NCBI RefSeq assembly: GCF_000023905.1
Contig: NC_013192.1
Coordinates: forward strand, 310,001 to 374,000
Origin: Leptotrichia buccalis C-1013-b
GTDB taxonomy: Bacteria > Fusobacteriota > Fusobacteriia > Fusobacteriales > Leptotrichiaceae
Reading direction: 5' to 3'
DNA length: 64,000 nucleotides
Shown piece by piece: positions 26,172 through 35,352 of this stretch. A program made the position numbers and the translations under genes. The notes below the pieces were generated by a model. It was not told where the DNA came from. It ran no database searches and saw only the letters and a program-made list of their open reading frames with translations. How positions within the stretch are numbered: the first letter of the stretch is position 1; the number at the start of each line of letters is the position of its first letter.

Positions 26172-28043
26172 ATGTCAGAAAAAGAAAAAAATGATATTGG
26201 TAATCAAATCTTAAAAAGAAATTTTTCAAAAAAAGAAGATATTAATAAAATAAAATCTTCCATGAAGAGATTTAGAAGAAAAAATACCAATAGAAGACAT
26301 TTAGATGAAAAAAACGAGATACGTTATATTCCAAGAGTAAACGACAGGAACAGACACGTAGACAGAGAAGTGGATGGAAAAGAAGAAAAGATGTACGTAA
26401 TTCCACTTGGAGGAATTGAGGAAGTCGGAAAAAATATGACAGCATTTCAATATAAAGATGAGATTATTGTTGTGGATGCCGGATTGACTTTTCCAGAAGA
26501 TGAGCATTTAGGAATAGATGTTATTATTCCAGATTTTTCATATCTGGAATCAAATAAACACAAAATAAAAGGATTACTTTTAACGCATGGACACGAAGAC
26601 CATATTGGAGCAATACCTTATTTTTATCAAAAATTAGGTTCGGAAAATATTCCAATGTATGGTGGAAGATTGACGCTTGCATTAGCAAGAGCAAAATTTG
26701 AAAAAAAAGATGCAAAATTGCCAAAAGAAAAAGTTATTAGCGGAAGAACTATCTTAAAAGTATCAAAATACTTTACAGTAGAATTTATAAGTGTAACTCA
26801 CAGTATTGCTGACTGTTATGCAATCTGTATAAAAACTCCAGCAGCAACAATTTTACATTCTGGAGATTTTAAAGTGGATTTGACACCAGTTGATGGAGAA
26901 GGATTTGATTTTGGAAGATTGGCTCAGCTGGGAGAAGAAGGTGTGGATTTATTGCTTTCAGACAGTACAAATGCACAAATTCCAGGATTTACACCATCAG
27001 AACGAACAGTTGGAGAAAGTTTGAAAGACGAATTTTCAAAAGCCGAAGGAAGAATTATTTTAGCTGCATTTGCTTCACACGTGCATAGATTACAACAAAT
27101 CGTAAATATTGCAACAAAACACGGAAGAAAAATCGCAATTGACGGAAGAAGCATGGTAAAAATCTTTGAAATTTGTTCAAATCTTGGATATTTGAAAATA
27201 CCAAAGGATATAATGATTGATATTGATAAAGTTGAAACATATCCAGCTGATAGAGTGCTTATCTTATGTACCGGAACACAAGGTGAACCGCTTGCAGCAC
27301 TTTCAAGAATTGCAAATGGAACGCATAAGTATATTTCGTTAAGGGAAGGAGATACAGTTGTAATTTCAGCAACACCGATTCCAGGAAATGAGAAGGCTGC
27401 GACTAAAAATATTAATCAGTTAATGAAACGTGATGCAAATGTAGTTTTTGAAAAAGGAATAGGAATCCATGTATCAGGACACGGTTGTCAAGAAGAACAG
27501 AAATTAATGATAAACCTTGTAAAACCAAAATTTTTCCTACCAGTACATGGAGAATATGCAATGATTAAAAAACATAAGGAACTGGCAATAGCGGTAGGAG
27601 TTCCTGAAAAAAATATTCTTTTATCAGAAAATGGGGCAAAATTAGAATTGACTAAAAGTAATTTTAGAAGTGTTGGAAAAGTTCCTAGTGGAGCTGTATT
27701 TATTGATGGATTTGGAATCGGAGACATTGGAAATGCTGTATTAAAAGATAGACAAAATCTGGCAGATGATGGAATTGTTATTATTTCAATTTCACAATAT
27801 AGAAATGGAAAATTCAATAAGCAAGTAGAACTTGTAACACGTGGATTTGTGTATAATAAAGATGCAGAAAGCTTGCTTTCTGAAACAAAGGAAATTGTTA
27901 AAGCAGAACTTAACAGCATGGAAAATGAAGGAATAAAAGAAATTGGTAAGATTAAGCAAAAATTAAGAGCAAAAGTAGGAGAGTTTTTAAATAAGGAAAC
28001 AGACAGGGAGCCAATAATTTTGCCAATCATAATGGAGGTTTAG
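26172..28043 (+). CDS. rnj: Ribonuclease J
   Basis: A 623-residue metallo-beta-lactamase/beta-CASP ribonuclease with 5'-exo and endo activity in mRNA turnover. About 70 basic residues (KRFRRKNTNRRH) precede the catalytic core. Zinc ligands are seen in LLLTHGHEDHIGAIPYF, SVTHSIADCYA and HSGDFKVD. The beta-CASP motif region includes ASHVHRLQQIV, and VSGHGCQEEQKLM and FLPVHGEYAMI follow. The C-terminal domain ends at 623. AAGGAGGTG precedes ATG. The yhbY start follows two bases after the stop. Confidence 0.95.
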   Translation: MSEKEKNDIGNQILKRNFSKKEDINKIKSSMKRFRRKNTNRRHLDEKNEIRYIPRVNDRNRHVDREVDGKEEKMYVIPLGGIEEVGKNMTAFQYKDEIIVVDAGLTFPEDEHLGIDVIIPDFSYLESNKHKIKGLLLTHGHEDHIGAIPYFYQKLGSENIPMYGGRLTLALARAKFEKKDAKLPKEKVISGRTILKVSKYFTVEFISVTHSIADCYAICIKTPAATILHSGDFKVDLTPVDGEGFDFGRLAQLGEEGVDLLLSDSTNAQIPGFTPSERTVGESLKDEFSKAEGRIILAAFASHVHRLQQIVNIATKHGRKIAIDGRSMVKIFEICSNLGYLKIPKDIMIDIDKVETYPADRVLILCTGTQGEPLAALSRIANGTHKYISLREGDTVVISATPIPGNEKAATKNINQLMKRDANVVFEKGIGIHVSGHGCQEEQKLMINLVKPKFFLPVHGEYAMIKKHKELAIAVGVPEKNILLSENGAKLELTKSNFRSVGKVPSGAVFIDGFGIGDIGNAVLKDRQNLADDGIVIISISQYRNGKFNKQVELVTRGFVYNKDAESLLSETKEIVKAELNSMENEGIKEIGKIKQKLRAKVGEFLNKETDREPIILPIIMEV

Positions 28044-28044
28044 G

Positions 28045-28383
28045 ATGATACAGCTTTCAAGTAAAGAGAGAGCTTTTTTAAGAAAATTGGCACATAACTT
28101 AGAGCCAATTGTAAGAATTGGGAAAGATGGAATTGATGAAAATGTATTGAAATCCATCGCAGAAGTCGTTAAAAAAAGAGAATTAATAAAAGTAAAGATT
28201 TTACAAAATTCGTCAGTTGAAATTGATAGAGAAATGGCAGACGAAATTGCTCGAGATACAAAATCAGTTTTTGTAGATAGAATTGGAAAGATATTAATAT
28301 TTTTTAAACCAAAAACTACAAAAGATGCAAAAATTACACCTGAATTTAATGAATTTAGAAAAAGCAGAAAAAATAAAAGATAG
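28045..28383 (+). CDS. yhbY: YhbY-type CRM domain RNA-binding protein
   Basis: A 112-residue protein with a single CRM domain, thought to act in 50S assembly. LSSKERAFLRKLAHNLEPIVRIGKDGIDENVLKSI carries the GKxG loop of the family, and IARDTKSVFVDRIGKILIFFK closes the domain. The tail is basic. It is translationally coupled to rnj (stop and start separated by one base; GGAGG lies in the rnj end). Confidence 0.92.
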   Translation: MIQLSSKERAFLRKLAHNLEPIVRIGKDGIDENVLKSIAEVVKKRELIKVKILQNSSVEIDREMADEIARDTKSVFVDRIGKILIFFKPKTTKDAKITPEFNEFRKSRKNKR

Positions 28384-28409
28384 AAATTTAAAAAGAGAGG
28401 AAAAAATAA

Positions 28410-28871
28410 ATGAGTGGAGGAATATTATTTGGAAACAGACTTCTTGATGTAGCAGCGATTTCGTGTTTTTCAGCACAATTTTACAAAGTTTTTTTTCCTG
28501 TGTTCAAGGGTCAAAAACCTCAATGGGCAAGACTTGTCCAAACTGGTGGAATGCCAAGTTCCCACGCTTCAACAGTTGTTTCCCTTGTAACAGGTGTATT
28601 TTTGCTAAAAGGACTTAGTTCAATTGAATTTGCAATTTCCATGGTCTTTGCCGGAATTGTGCTGTACGATGCAACAGGAGTCAGACAGCAGGCTGGGAAA
28701 CATGCAAGAGCTTTAAATACCTTAATAGATGCTATAGAACATCACGAAGGAATAGAGATAATTAATGAAAAATTTAAAGAATTGCTTGGACATACACCAG
28801 TAGAAGTATTTTGGGGAAGTGTTCTGGGAATTGTTATAGGACTTTTATTTAAAGGGTATATATTAGGATAA
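28410..28871 (+). CDS. DUF212 / divergent PAP2 family membrane protein (YuiD-like)
   Basis: A 153-residue membrane protein of the divergent PAP2 family. The motif ARLVQTGGMPSSHASTVVSLVTGVFLLKG and the second block IVLYDATGVRQQAGKHARALN with EHHEG carry the residues that form the phosphatase-like site. Three or four TM helices are seen. Substrates are unknown. It ends an operon with rnj-yhbY, before a terminator. Confidence 0.85.
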   Translation: MSGGILFGNRLLDVAAISCFSAQFYKVFFPVFKGQKPQWARLVQTGGMPSSHASTVVSLVTGVFLLKGLSSIEFAISMVFAGIVLYDATGVRQQAGKHARALNTLIDAIEHHEGIEIINEKFKELLGHTPVEVFWGSVLGIVIGLLFKGYILG

Positions 28872-28877
28872 AAATTT

Positions 28878-28908
28878 AATCACAGTTAGAATTTAGCTGT
28901 GATTTTTT
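28878..28908 (+). terminator. Terminator after the DUF212 gene
   Basis: AATCACAGTTA (28878-28888) pairs with TAGCTGTGATT (28894-28904, one G-U pair), followed by a T run (28903-28908). It closes the rnj operon about 50 bp before the inserted IS. Confidence 0.8.
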
Positions 28909-28959
28909 ACTTTCAAATTTAGTTTTGAAGTGTTTTTTCCATTATTAATTTTTATATTC

Positions 28960-30485
28960 GACAGAGTAAAAAATATAGGGGCAGTCATTAAATACCACAA
29001 CAAATCTTTTTTGACTGCTTTTTTTAAAATATTTTACTTTGTGATATTTCTTTCAAAACTTCCCTAATCGGACATTCTCCTCCTCTCAAATATGGCAGAT
29101 TTGTGCTTTTCCCTGTTTCATTAACAATTTCTGGCAAGCATTCCATCTCTATTACCTTTTCTAGTGAACTCGTTCTTTTTCTGCTAAAGTACAATTCATA
29201 CGCCTTTTCCCTATTTTTTCCATAGTTTGCAAAGAAAGTGTGGTATAACGCTCTTGCCTTTATCTTTCTTCTTGAAAATGCTTTTCTTTTGGCCTACTTG
29301 ATAGAAATCTTGAGCATTCGTGGGACACTAGGGCTTCCGTCCTTGAGCCTATGTAATCCTCTTCAGTATATATCCTTCTTATCTTCTCATACTGGTTAAA
29401 CAGCATCTTCGTCTGGTCTTTTCTTCTCTGACTTACATTCTCCTTTTCCTTAAAATTTTCATAAAAGTTTTCAAGTTCTTTAAAATCGTCTCCCTTTAGC
29501 CATTTGTAAAGATTTTTTGATATTTCCTTGTCCCTTTTAGAAATTTCAGCTATGGCTTTTACTAAATGGAACTTGTCATAAATGTGTATTGGCTTGTAAA
29601 TTCCAAGTTCTCTTACAAAGCTGTCTATCCATATTCCTCCATCAGAGTTCACAATTAGTTTCTTTTTGTCCATATTGTATCTTTTTTCAAGATAGTTAAG
29701 TACATACTCCGACACTTCCTCAAGCGATACGGATGTAGGAAACATTATTGTGTGCTTGTCAATGAGTTTGTTCCTGTCTCTGGAGATTTCCTCAATTCCA
29801 CGATGTATTACAACCATCCTCATATATGTATTTTTACTTCTTCTACACTTCATATGATCTTCATCAATCTCCATATATACTGGCGAATTGTCATCTCTTT
29901 CAAATCTTTCAATATTAAGTTTTGGCATTTGAAAAGAATTGACAAGATTATACACGGTAGCCCTTGAAATACCGTAAGTTTTTGCAAGAAATGAAGCTGT
30001 AGTATGCTGATATTCAAAAAGTATAGTAAAAATCATCTCTTCAGAAAGCTGTCTATACCGCTTAAGTCCAATTTTTTCATCAATATAGTAGTGAATGCCT
30101 GTTTTTTTGTTTACATATTTTCGACGTTCAAAAGTTACATCCCCGAAGGCAGTGGTAACAGTTCTTTTAACAAATCCTTTGCTTTTAAACTTATCTTTTC
30201 TTTCGTTGGAATGAAAGAAGTAATCATCAACTCTTTTGACATAAACTCTAAACAGCGTTTCAAAAAGCTTTTGTGACAAACAGCTTAAACTGCTGCTCAA
30301 ACGGAAGTCTGAAAGAAAAAATATTTTTAAAAAAAGTCTTTACAAGTGAAGAAAAATTTGATATTCTAATCATAGAGGGAACCACCTTTCAATAGGATTT
30401 AGCGATTATATTGTAACTGGTTTCCTCTTTTTTGTTAATTCGAAATTTAATTAAATTTATTTGCCCCTATTTTTTTTACTCTGTC
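28960..30485 (-). mobile_element. ISLre2-family insertion sequence (1526 bp)
   Basis: The element is bounded by terminal inverted repeats of about 24 bp. The left end begins GACAGAGTAAAAAATATAGG (28960) and the right end closes ...TTTACTCTGTC (30485), with one mismatch over the repeat. A 10-bp direct repeat TTTTATATTC flanks it exactly (28950-28959 and 30486-30495), the mark of a transposition event. It carries one minus-strand transposase gene, now frameshifted. It landed in the gap between the DUF212 gene's terminator and the promoter in front of tlyA. Confidence 0.9.
29024..30373 (-). pseudogene. ISLre2-type transposase, two frameshifts
   Basis: The full reading begins at ATG 30373 with an excellent RBS (AAGGTGG at 30382-30388 on the minus strand): MIRISNFSSLVKTFFKNIFS ... 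FKLFVTKAF. Near 30255-30268, at a run of T, the frame shifts into the long central frame ETLFRVYVKRVDDYFFHSNE. The centre holds EIDEDHMKCRR and NSDGGIWIDSF, with the acidic residues expected of a DDE-like transposase, and IYDKFHLVKAIAEIS. Near 29275-29290 the frame shifts again at an AAAAG run into AFSRRKIKARALYHTFFANY ... REVLKEISQSKIF, stop at 29024-29026. Only the middle (29260-30300, 346 aa) remains as one open frame. A programmed shift at one site is possible; two make loss of function more likely. Confidence 0.82.
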
Positions 30486-30792
30486 TTTTATATTCCAGTA
30501 ATTTGAAAAAAGTCTTAAAATATGATAGAATAAACAAGTTTATAGGATATTTTTGAATTAACTGGATATATGAAAAATTTAGTTGGATTAAGGAAAATCC
30601 GTTTAAAACGGTGCTAATTTTTGACTATGCTATATGATATTAGTAATCAAAAATAAATAGAAAAATAAGAGATATGTTTTATTATATACTAAAACTTTTA
30701 AAATAGAGCTAAAAAAAGATATATGTGAAATTTTCGTAACTTCTAAATTTAGCTTTATATTGTTAAGTTTGAGAAATTGGAAAGAGAAGATA
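30486..30792 (+). promoter_or_regulatory. Promoter region of the tlyA operon
   Basis: TTGAAA (30503-30508) and TAGAAT (30526-30531) are separated by 17 bp, a good housekeeping-type promoter. It begins only 17 bp after the IS right end, so the insertion spared it. The ~250-nt leader to tlyA shows no recognisable riboswitch or ORF with a good RBS. Confidence 0.5.
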
Positions 30793-31530
30793 ATGAAGAA
30801 AAGATTAGATTTAATCCTTGTCGAGCGAGAATTTTTTGAAACAAGAGAAAAAGCCAAGCGGGAAATAATGGCAGGAAATGTTATCGTAAATGAACAAGTT
30901 GTTATAAAAGCTGGTACAATGTTTAAAGATAACGATGAATTAAATATCCGTGTGAAAGATAAATTGAAGTATGTCAGTCGTGGCGGATTAAAATTAGAAA
31001 AGGCTATAAAGGCTTGGGACTTGGATTTTTCAGATAAACTGGTTTTAGATATTGGAGCATCTACAGGGGGATTTACAGACTGTGCATTGCAAAATGGGGC
31101 AAGGCGTGTGTATAGTGTTGACGTTGGTAAAAATCAGCTTGACTGGAAATTAAGAAATGATGAGAAAGTCGTTTCGCTGGAAGAAATGCACATAAAAGAT
31201 TTGAAGGAAGAGGATATTGAAAATAAAAAAGTTGATTTTATTGTAATAGATGTTTCTTTTATTTCTTTAACAAAAGTTATTCCATATTTTAAAAAATTTC
31301 TTGCACAATCTGGAAAAATTGTAATGCTAGTTAAACCTCAATTTGAAGTTGGAAGGGAGAAAATTGGAAGAAATGGTGTTGTTGAAAATGAAGAATATCA
31401 TAATGAAGCAATAAAAAAAATTATTTCTTTTTCAAAAGAAGAAGGGTATGAATTAATTGGCGTGGAAGATTCTCCAATAAAAGGAGCAAAGGGGAATAAA
31501 GAATTTTTAATGTTAATAAAATCAAATTAA
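30793..31530 (+). CDS. tlyA: TlyA-family rRNA (cytidine-2'-O)-methyltransferase
   Basis: A 245-residue TlyA/hemolysin A-type enzyme. The N-terminal S4 RNA-binding domain (RLDLILVEREFFETREKAKREIMAGNVIVNEQ) is followed by an FtsJ-like Rossmann methyltransferase with VLDIGASTGGFTDCALQNGA, VDFIVIDVSFIS and KPQFEVGREKIG. Family members 2'-O-methylate rRNA; the hemolysin label is historical. ATG 30793 follows GAAAGAGAAG; an in-frame TTG at 30760 is less likely. Confidence 0.9.
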   Translation: MKKRLDLILVEREFFETREKAKREIMAGNVIVNEQVVIKAGTMFKDNDELNIRVKDKLKYVSRGGLKLEKAIKAWDLDFSDKLVLDIGASTGGFTDCALQNGARRVYSVDVGKNQLDWKLRNDEKVVSLEEMHIKDLKEEDIENKKVDFIVIDVSFISLTKVIPYFKKFLAQSGKIVMLVKPQFEVGREKIGRNGVVENEEYHNEAIKKIISFSKEEGYELIGVEDSPIKGAKGNKEFLMLIKSN

Positions 31531-31584
31531 GTAGATAATACAAAATACTTAAAGGTTTTACATAAGTATAATTTAGGAGGGAAA

Positions 31585-32886
31585 ATGAAAAAAAACAAAA
31601 TTTTACAGGCGGTATTAGGACTGGTATTGGTGAGTATGCCTTTATTTGCGGCAACTACTATAATAAAAACATCAAGAAATGACAAAAATACAAGTGCTGG
31701 ATATACCAAAGATTCAACAGAGCTAAACAGAATTGTAGATGTAATTAATATTATTGAAAATAATTTTGTTGGAAAAGAAGCAACACCAAGTAAAAAAGAA
31801 CTTTATGAAGGAGCTGTTGCAGGAGTAGTAAGCAGATTAAAGGATCCTTACTCGGAATATTTGTCCAAGGCTGATTTAGCAGACTTTTCTGAAGATATGG
31901 AAGGGGAATATGTTGGAGTCGGAATGAGCATTAACAAGAAAAAAGGAGAAGCTCTTGAAGTTGTTTCACCATTTATCGGAAGTCCAGCTGAAAAAGTTGG
32001 AATTAAAATAAAAGACAAAGTTACAAAAGTTGATGGAAAAGACATTTTACCGCTTACAGCAAATGAAACAGTAAAACTTTTGAAAGGTAAGGAAGGTACA
32101 AAAGTTGATGTGGAAGTAGTTAGGGAAGGTAAAAAAGAGCCAATGAAATTTACATTGACAAGAGCAAAAATTAAACTGGAAATGGTTGAAAGCAAAATGC
32201 TTGAAAATAACATTGGTTATGTGAGCTTGTTAAGATTTGGAAATCACGTTGGAGCTGAAGTTGAAAAAGCAATTAAAGATTTGCAAGGGAAAGGAATGAA
32301 AGGACTAATCTTAGATTTACGTTCTAATCCAGGAGGATCATTACAGGAAGCACAAGATATCGCTTCACTATTTGTAAAAGAAGATTTAATTGTTTATTTG
32401 AAATATAAAAATGGACAACAAAGAAATTATAATAGAACTTCAAAAAATCTAGGTAATTTCCCATTAATCGTGTTGACAAATAAAGCAAGTGCAAGTGCCT
32501 CAGAAATTGTTACAGGTGCGATTAAAGATTACAAACGTGGGACAATCATTGGAGAAAAAACTTTTGGAAAAGGAATTGTTCAGCAAGTTATACCTTTAAG
32601 AACTGAAGATGCAATAAAACTTACTATTGCTCAATATTTCACACCAAAAGGAAATTATATTCATGAAAAAGGAATTGAGCCAGATATAGAAGTTAAAATG
32701 GAAGAACTTCTTACATTAAAAGGATATGCTAATGATAGTGAACAAGCTAGAAAAAATAGAGAAAAAGAAATAGAAGATATTATTATAAAAGATAAAGGTA
32801 AGGAAGAAGCCGCTAAAATTATTTCGGCAGGAGATGTTCAACTTAAAAGAGCAATTCAGGAAATGAATAAAAAAATAAAAAAATAA
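31585..32886 (+). CDS. ctpA: S41 C-terminal processing peptidase (Ctp family), exported
   Basis: A 433-residue periplasmic protease. Signal peptide residues 1-22 (KKNKILQAVLGLVLVSMPLFA). The N-terminal cap YEGAVAGVVSRLKDPYSEYLSK is followed by a PDZ domain (~95-180, EGEYVGVGMSINKKKGE) and the S41 core with LRSNPGGSLQEAQDIAS. The catalytic Ser is in NKASASASEIVTGAI and the Lys in GEKTFGKGIVQ. It likely trims envelope proteins or peptidoglycan hydrolases. GGAGGG precedes ATG. Confidence 0.93.
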   Translation: MKKNKILQAVLGLVLVSMPLFAATTIIKTSRNDKNTSAGYTKDSTELNRIVDVINIIENNFVGKEATPSKKELYEGAVAGVVSRLKDPYSEYLSKADLADFSEDMEGEYVGVGMSINKKKGEALEVVSPFIGSPAEKVGIKIKDKVTKVDGKDILPLTANETVKLLKGKEGTKVDVEVVREGKKEPMKFTLTRAKIKLEMVESKMLENNIGYVSLLRFGNHVGAEVEKAIKDLQGKGMKGLILDLRSNPGGSLQEAQDIASLFVKEDLIVYLKYKNGQQRNYNRTSKNLGNFPLIVLTNKASASASEIVTGAIKDYKRGTIIGEKTFGKGIVQQVIPLRTEDAIKLTIAQYFTPKGNYIHEKGIEPDIEVKMEELLTLKGYANDSEQARKNREKEIEDIIIKDKGKEEAAKIISAGDVQLKRAIQEMNKKIKK

Positions 32887-32914
32887 GAGAAATTAAAATT
32901 TAGGAGAAAAATAT

Positions 32915-33613
32915 ATGTTTTATGTTGTTGGTACACCAATTGGGAATTTAGAAGATATAACTTTTAGAGCGATAAAAGTTTTGAAGGAAGTTGATTATAT
33001 CTTTGCAGAAGATACAAGAGTTACAAAAAAACTTCTCTCTCACTATGAAATCGAAAAAACGGTGTACCAATACCATGAACATAACAAACTTCATCAAATT
33101 ACAAACATCATTAATCTTCTAAAAGATGAAAAAAAAATCGCACTTGTAACAGACGCTGGAACGCCGTGTATTTCAGATCCAGGCTTTGAGCTAGTAAATG
33201 AAATTTTAAAAGCTGGAATAAAAGTCGTTGGAATACCAGGAGCCTCATCAATTGTAACAGGTGCAAGCATTTCAGGACTGGATATGCGAAGAATGGCATA
33301 CGAAGGTTTTTTACCAAAGAAAAAAGGTAGACAGACGCTTTTCAACAAATTAAAGGAAGAAGAGAGAACAATCGTAATTTTAGAATCTCCAAACAGAATT
33401 TTAAAAACTCTAAAAGATATAAAGGACTATCTGGGAGAACGTTACGTTGTAATTACAAGAGAACTTACCAAAATTTATGAAGAAATAATCCGTGGAACTG
33501 TTTCTGAAATTATAGAGAAGCTGGAAGAAAAGCCAATTAAGGGAGAAATTGTTTTATTTATAAGGGCAATAAATGATGATGGTGTTTATTTAAAAACAAT
33601 AAAAACAGAGTGA
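32915..33613 (+). CDS. rsmI: 16S rRNA (cytidine-1402-2'-O)-methyltransferase RsmI
   Basis: A 232-residue tetrapyrrole-methylase-fold enzyme. FYVVGTPIGNLEDITFRAIKVLKEVDYIFAEDTRVTKKLL is the family N-terminus. VTDAGTPCISDPG and GIPGASSIVTGASISGLDM form the SAM pocket. YEGFLPKKKGRQ and ITRELTKIYEEIIRG follow. It lies 28 bp after ctpA with its own AGGAG. Confidence 0.95.
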   Translation: MFYVVGTPIGNLEDITFRAIKVLKEVDYIFAEDTRVTKKLLSHYEIEKTVYQYHEHNKLHQITNIINLLKDEKKIALVTDAGTPCISDPGFELVNEILKAGIKVVGIPGASSIVTGASISGLDMRRMAYEGFLPKKKGRQTLFNKLKEEERTIVILESPNRILKTLKDIKDYLGERYVVITRELTKIYEEIIRGTVSEIIEKLEEKPIKGEIVLFIRAINDDGVYLKTIKTE

Positions 33614-34383
33614 TTTTAATTTAAGATATACTGATTAATAATTTTTATTTCTTATTTTTTATATTAGTTTTTTTTATGCAGAGGTATCAGATGCCATACC
33701 TCTTATTTCGTAATAACGCTTATTTTAACATTTTAACTGGTTATCACTTAATAGTTGAGGCGAAAGTCCTATGAACTATTCCCGCTTTACGGAAAACTTT
33801 CTTATAAAAGAAAAATAGAACTCGCTTTTGAATATAGGTTATTTTAAAATAAATAAATATATGCTATTTTTAGAGAATTCCAAAAGCTCATCTTCACAAT
33901 AAAAAGTTAAAATAAATCAAATAGCTGGTATTTGATACAAAAGTTATGGTGAAAGAAACATATTCGTATTTAGTTATTTTTTTCTAACGAAATTTTGCTT
34001 ATTAAATTTGTAAAATTTTTTAAGAAATTATAATTTTTAACTAGGGCATGTCTGAAAACTCTCAAAATGATGAATTTTTAATAAATTCTTAGACGAGCGG
34101 ATAGTGCGTAGCACTTTCGCTATTATCTTGAGTATACCATTATTTAAGTATGTTAAAATAACTAATATTGCGAAATAAAGAGAAATGGCGATTGATTTCC
34201 CTTGCTTTAATAAAAAAGAAAAGACCTAAAAAATATAAGAAAAATTTGGTTTATAGATTTTAAATATGAATAAATTGTGAGTTTTTATCTTTAATTTTAA
34301 AATTAATCTTGATTTTAAGATTAAAAATAAAAATTTAGATAGATTTTTTTATAAAATAGATAGAAAATGGAGAGAATGAAAGA
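33614..34383. other. 770-bp intergenic region with hairpins and possible IS remnant
   Basis: No credible gene is visible. Contents: a hairpin AGAGGTAT...ATACCTCT (33680-33703) followed by TATTTCGTAAT, a sequence that also follows the hairpin at 35282. Then a stem AATAGTT/AACTATT near 33750-33780, and an ACTCGCTTTTG...CAAAAGCTCA palindrome (33811-33890). Finally a stretch at 34040-34140 (GGGCATGTCTGAAAACTC, then AGCGGATAGTGC...GCACTTTCGCT) that looks like the end of a transposable element. The final ~150 bases before rbgA are A/T-rich. Confidence 0.5.
33811..33890. repeat. Intergenic palindrome with ACTCGCTTTT...AAAAGCTCA core
   Basis: AAAAATAG (33811-33818) pairs with CTATTTTT (33864-33871), and GCTTTTG (33824-33830) pairs with CAAAAGC (33881-33887). 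The two pairings are interleaved, so only one can form at a time. The core ACTCGCTTTT ... AAAAGCTCA is shared with the element at 56349-56466. Confidence 0.5.
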
Positions 34384-35259
34384 ATGAATATAAACTGGTA
34401 TCCAGGGCATATGAAGAAAACGAAGGATTTGATTGTGGAAAATCTTAAGATAATTGATATTGTAATTGAGATTTTGGATGCAAGGATTCCACTTTCGAGT
34501 AAAAATCCTGATATTTCAAAGCTGGCGAACAATAAGAAAAAGATTATTGTGCTGAATAAGGTGGATTTGGTTGACAGTAAAGAATTGAAAGTCTGGGAAG
34601 ATTATTTTTTGGAAAATAAATTTTCTGATTATTTTGTGGCTTTGAGCGTGGAAAAAGGGACGAATTTTAATGAATTACGGAAAATTACTGATAAAATTTA
34701 TGCTGAGAAATTGGAAAAGATGAAGAAAAAGGGGCTTCGTAAAACTGAAGTAAGAGCGATGATTGTTGGGATTCCTAATGTTGGGAAGTCTAAATTTATA
34801 AATAAATTTGTGAATAAAAATAAGGCAAGAGTTGGGAATACTCCAGGATTTACACGTGGTAAACAGTGGATAAAGATTGATGAAAAATTAGAACTGCTGG
34901 ATACTCCAGGGGTTTTGTGGCCCAAATTTGAAGATGATGAAGTGGCTTATAACTTGGCAATTACTGGTTCGATAAAGGATAATGTATTGCCGTTGGAACA
35001 AATTGCAATGAAATTTTTGGATAAGTTAAAAGATTTAGGAAAAATTGATAATTTGATAAAAGTGTATAATTTGCAAGAGAATATAAATACTGAAGAAATT
35101 TTAAAAATGGAAAATCATAAAATTTTAGAAGTTCTGGAAAAAAGATTAGGAATTTCTAAAAATGATGAGCATAACTATGAAATCATTTCGAGAAGACTAA
35201 TAAGAGATTACAGGATAGGAAAAATTGGAAAATTCTTTTTAGAATATCCAAAAAAGTAA
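34384..35259 (+). CDS. rbgA: Ribosome biogenesis GTPase RbgA (YlqF), circularly permuted
   Basis: A 291-residue GTPase required for late 50S assembly. It begins with the family signature NINWYPGHMKKTKDLI. The G motifs appear in permuted order: G4 VLNKVDLVD (~57), G5 VALSVEKG (~85), G1 GIPNVGKSKFINKF (~125), G2 TPGFTRGKQ and G3 LLDTPGVLWPKF. The C-terminal ~100 residues form the RNA-binding helical domain. It has no close partner upstream (770-bp gap). Confidence 0.95.
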   Translation: MNINWYPGHMKKTKDLIVENLKIIDIVIEILDARIPLSSKNPDISKLANNKKKIIVLNKVDLVDSKELKVWEDYFLENKFSDYFVALSVEKGTNFNELRKITDKIYAEKLEKMKKKGLRKTEVRAMIVGIPNVGKSKFINKFVNKNKARVGNTPGFTRGKQWIKIDEKLELLDTPGVLWPKFEDDEVAYNLAITGSIKDNVLPLEQIAMKFLDKLKDLGKIDNLIKVYNLQENINTEEILKMENHKILEVLEKRLGISKNDEHNYEIISRRLIRDYRIGKIGKFFLEYPKK

Positions 35260-35281
35260 ATTAATTTTTATACTTTAAAGA

Positions 35282-35301
35282 AAGGAGCTATTGCTCCTAT
35301 T
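35282..35301 (+). terminator. Small hairpin after rbgA
   Basis: AGGAGC (35283-35288) pairs with GCTCCT (35293-35298... loop TATT), followed by ATTTCGTAAT rather than a U-tract. The same downstream motif follows the hairpin at 33680, so this may be a repeated element rather than a terminator. Confidence 0.4.
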
Positions 35302-35352
35302 TCGTAATGTAAGTTATTTTACTGATAAATAATTTCAAAAGGAGAAATATCA

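Noticed and set aside
27488-28030. A 180-codon antisense frame within rnj, and similar long antisense frames in the RND pump (4158-4583), symporter (45476-45904) and efflux genes
   Set aside because: They lie opposite well-supported genes, lack RBS sites and show the low-complexity Ser/Ile/Phe composition expected from the complement of A/T-rich coding DNA.
30004-30276. Plus-strand 90-codon frame inside the IS
   Set aside because: It is antisense to the transposase, has no RBS, and its peptide has no recognisable features.
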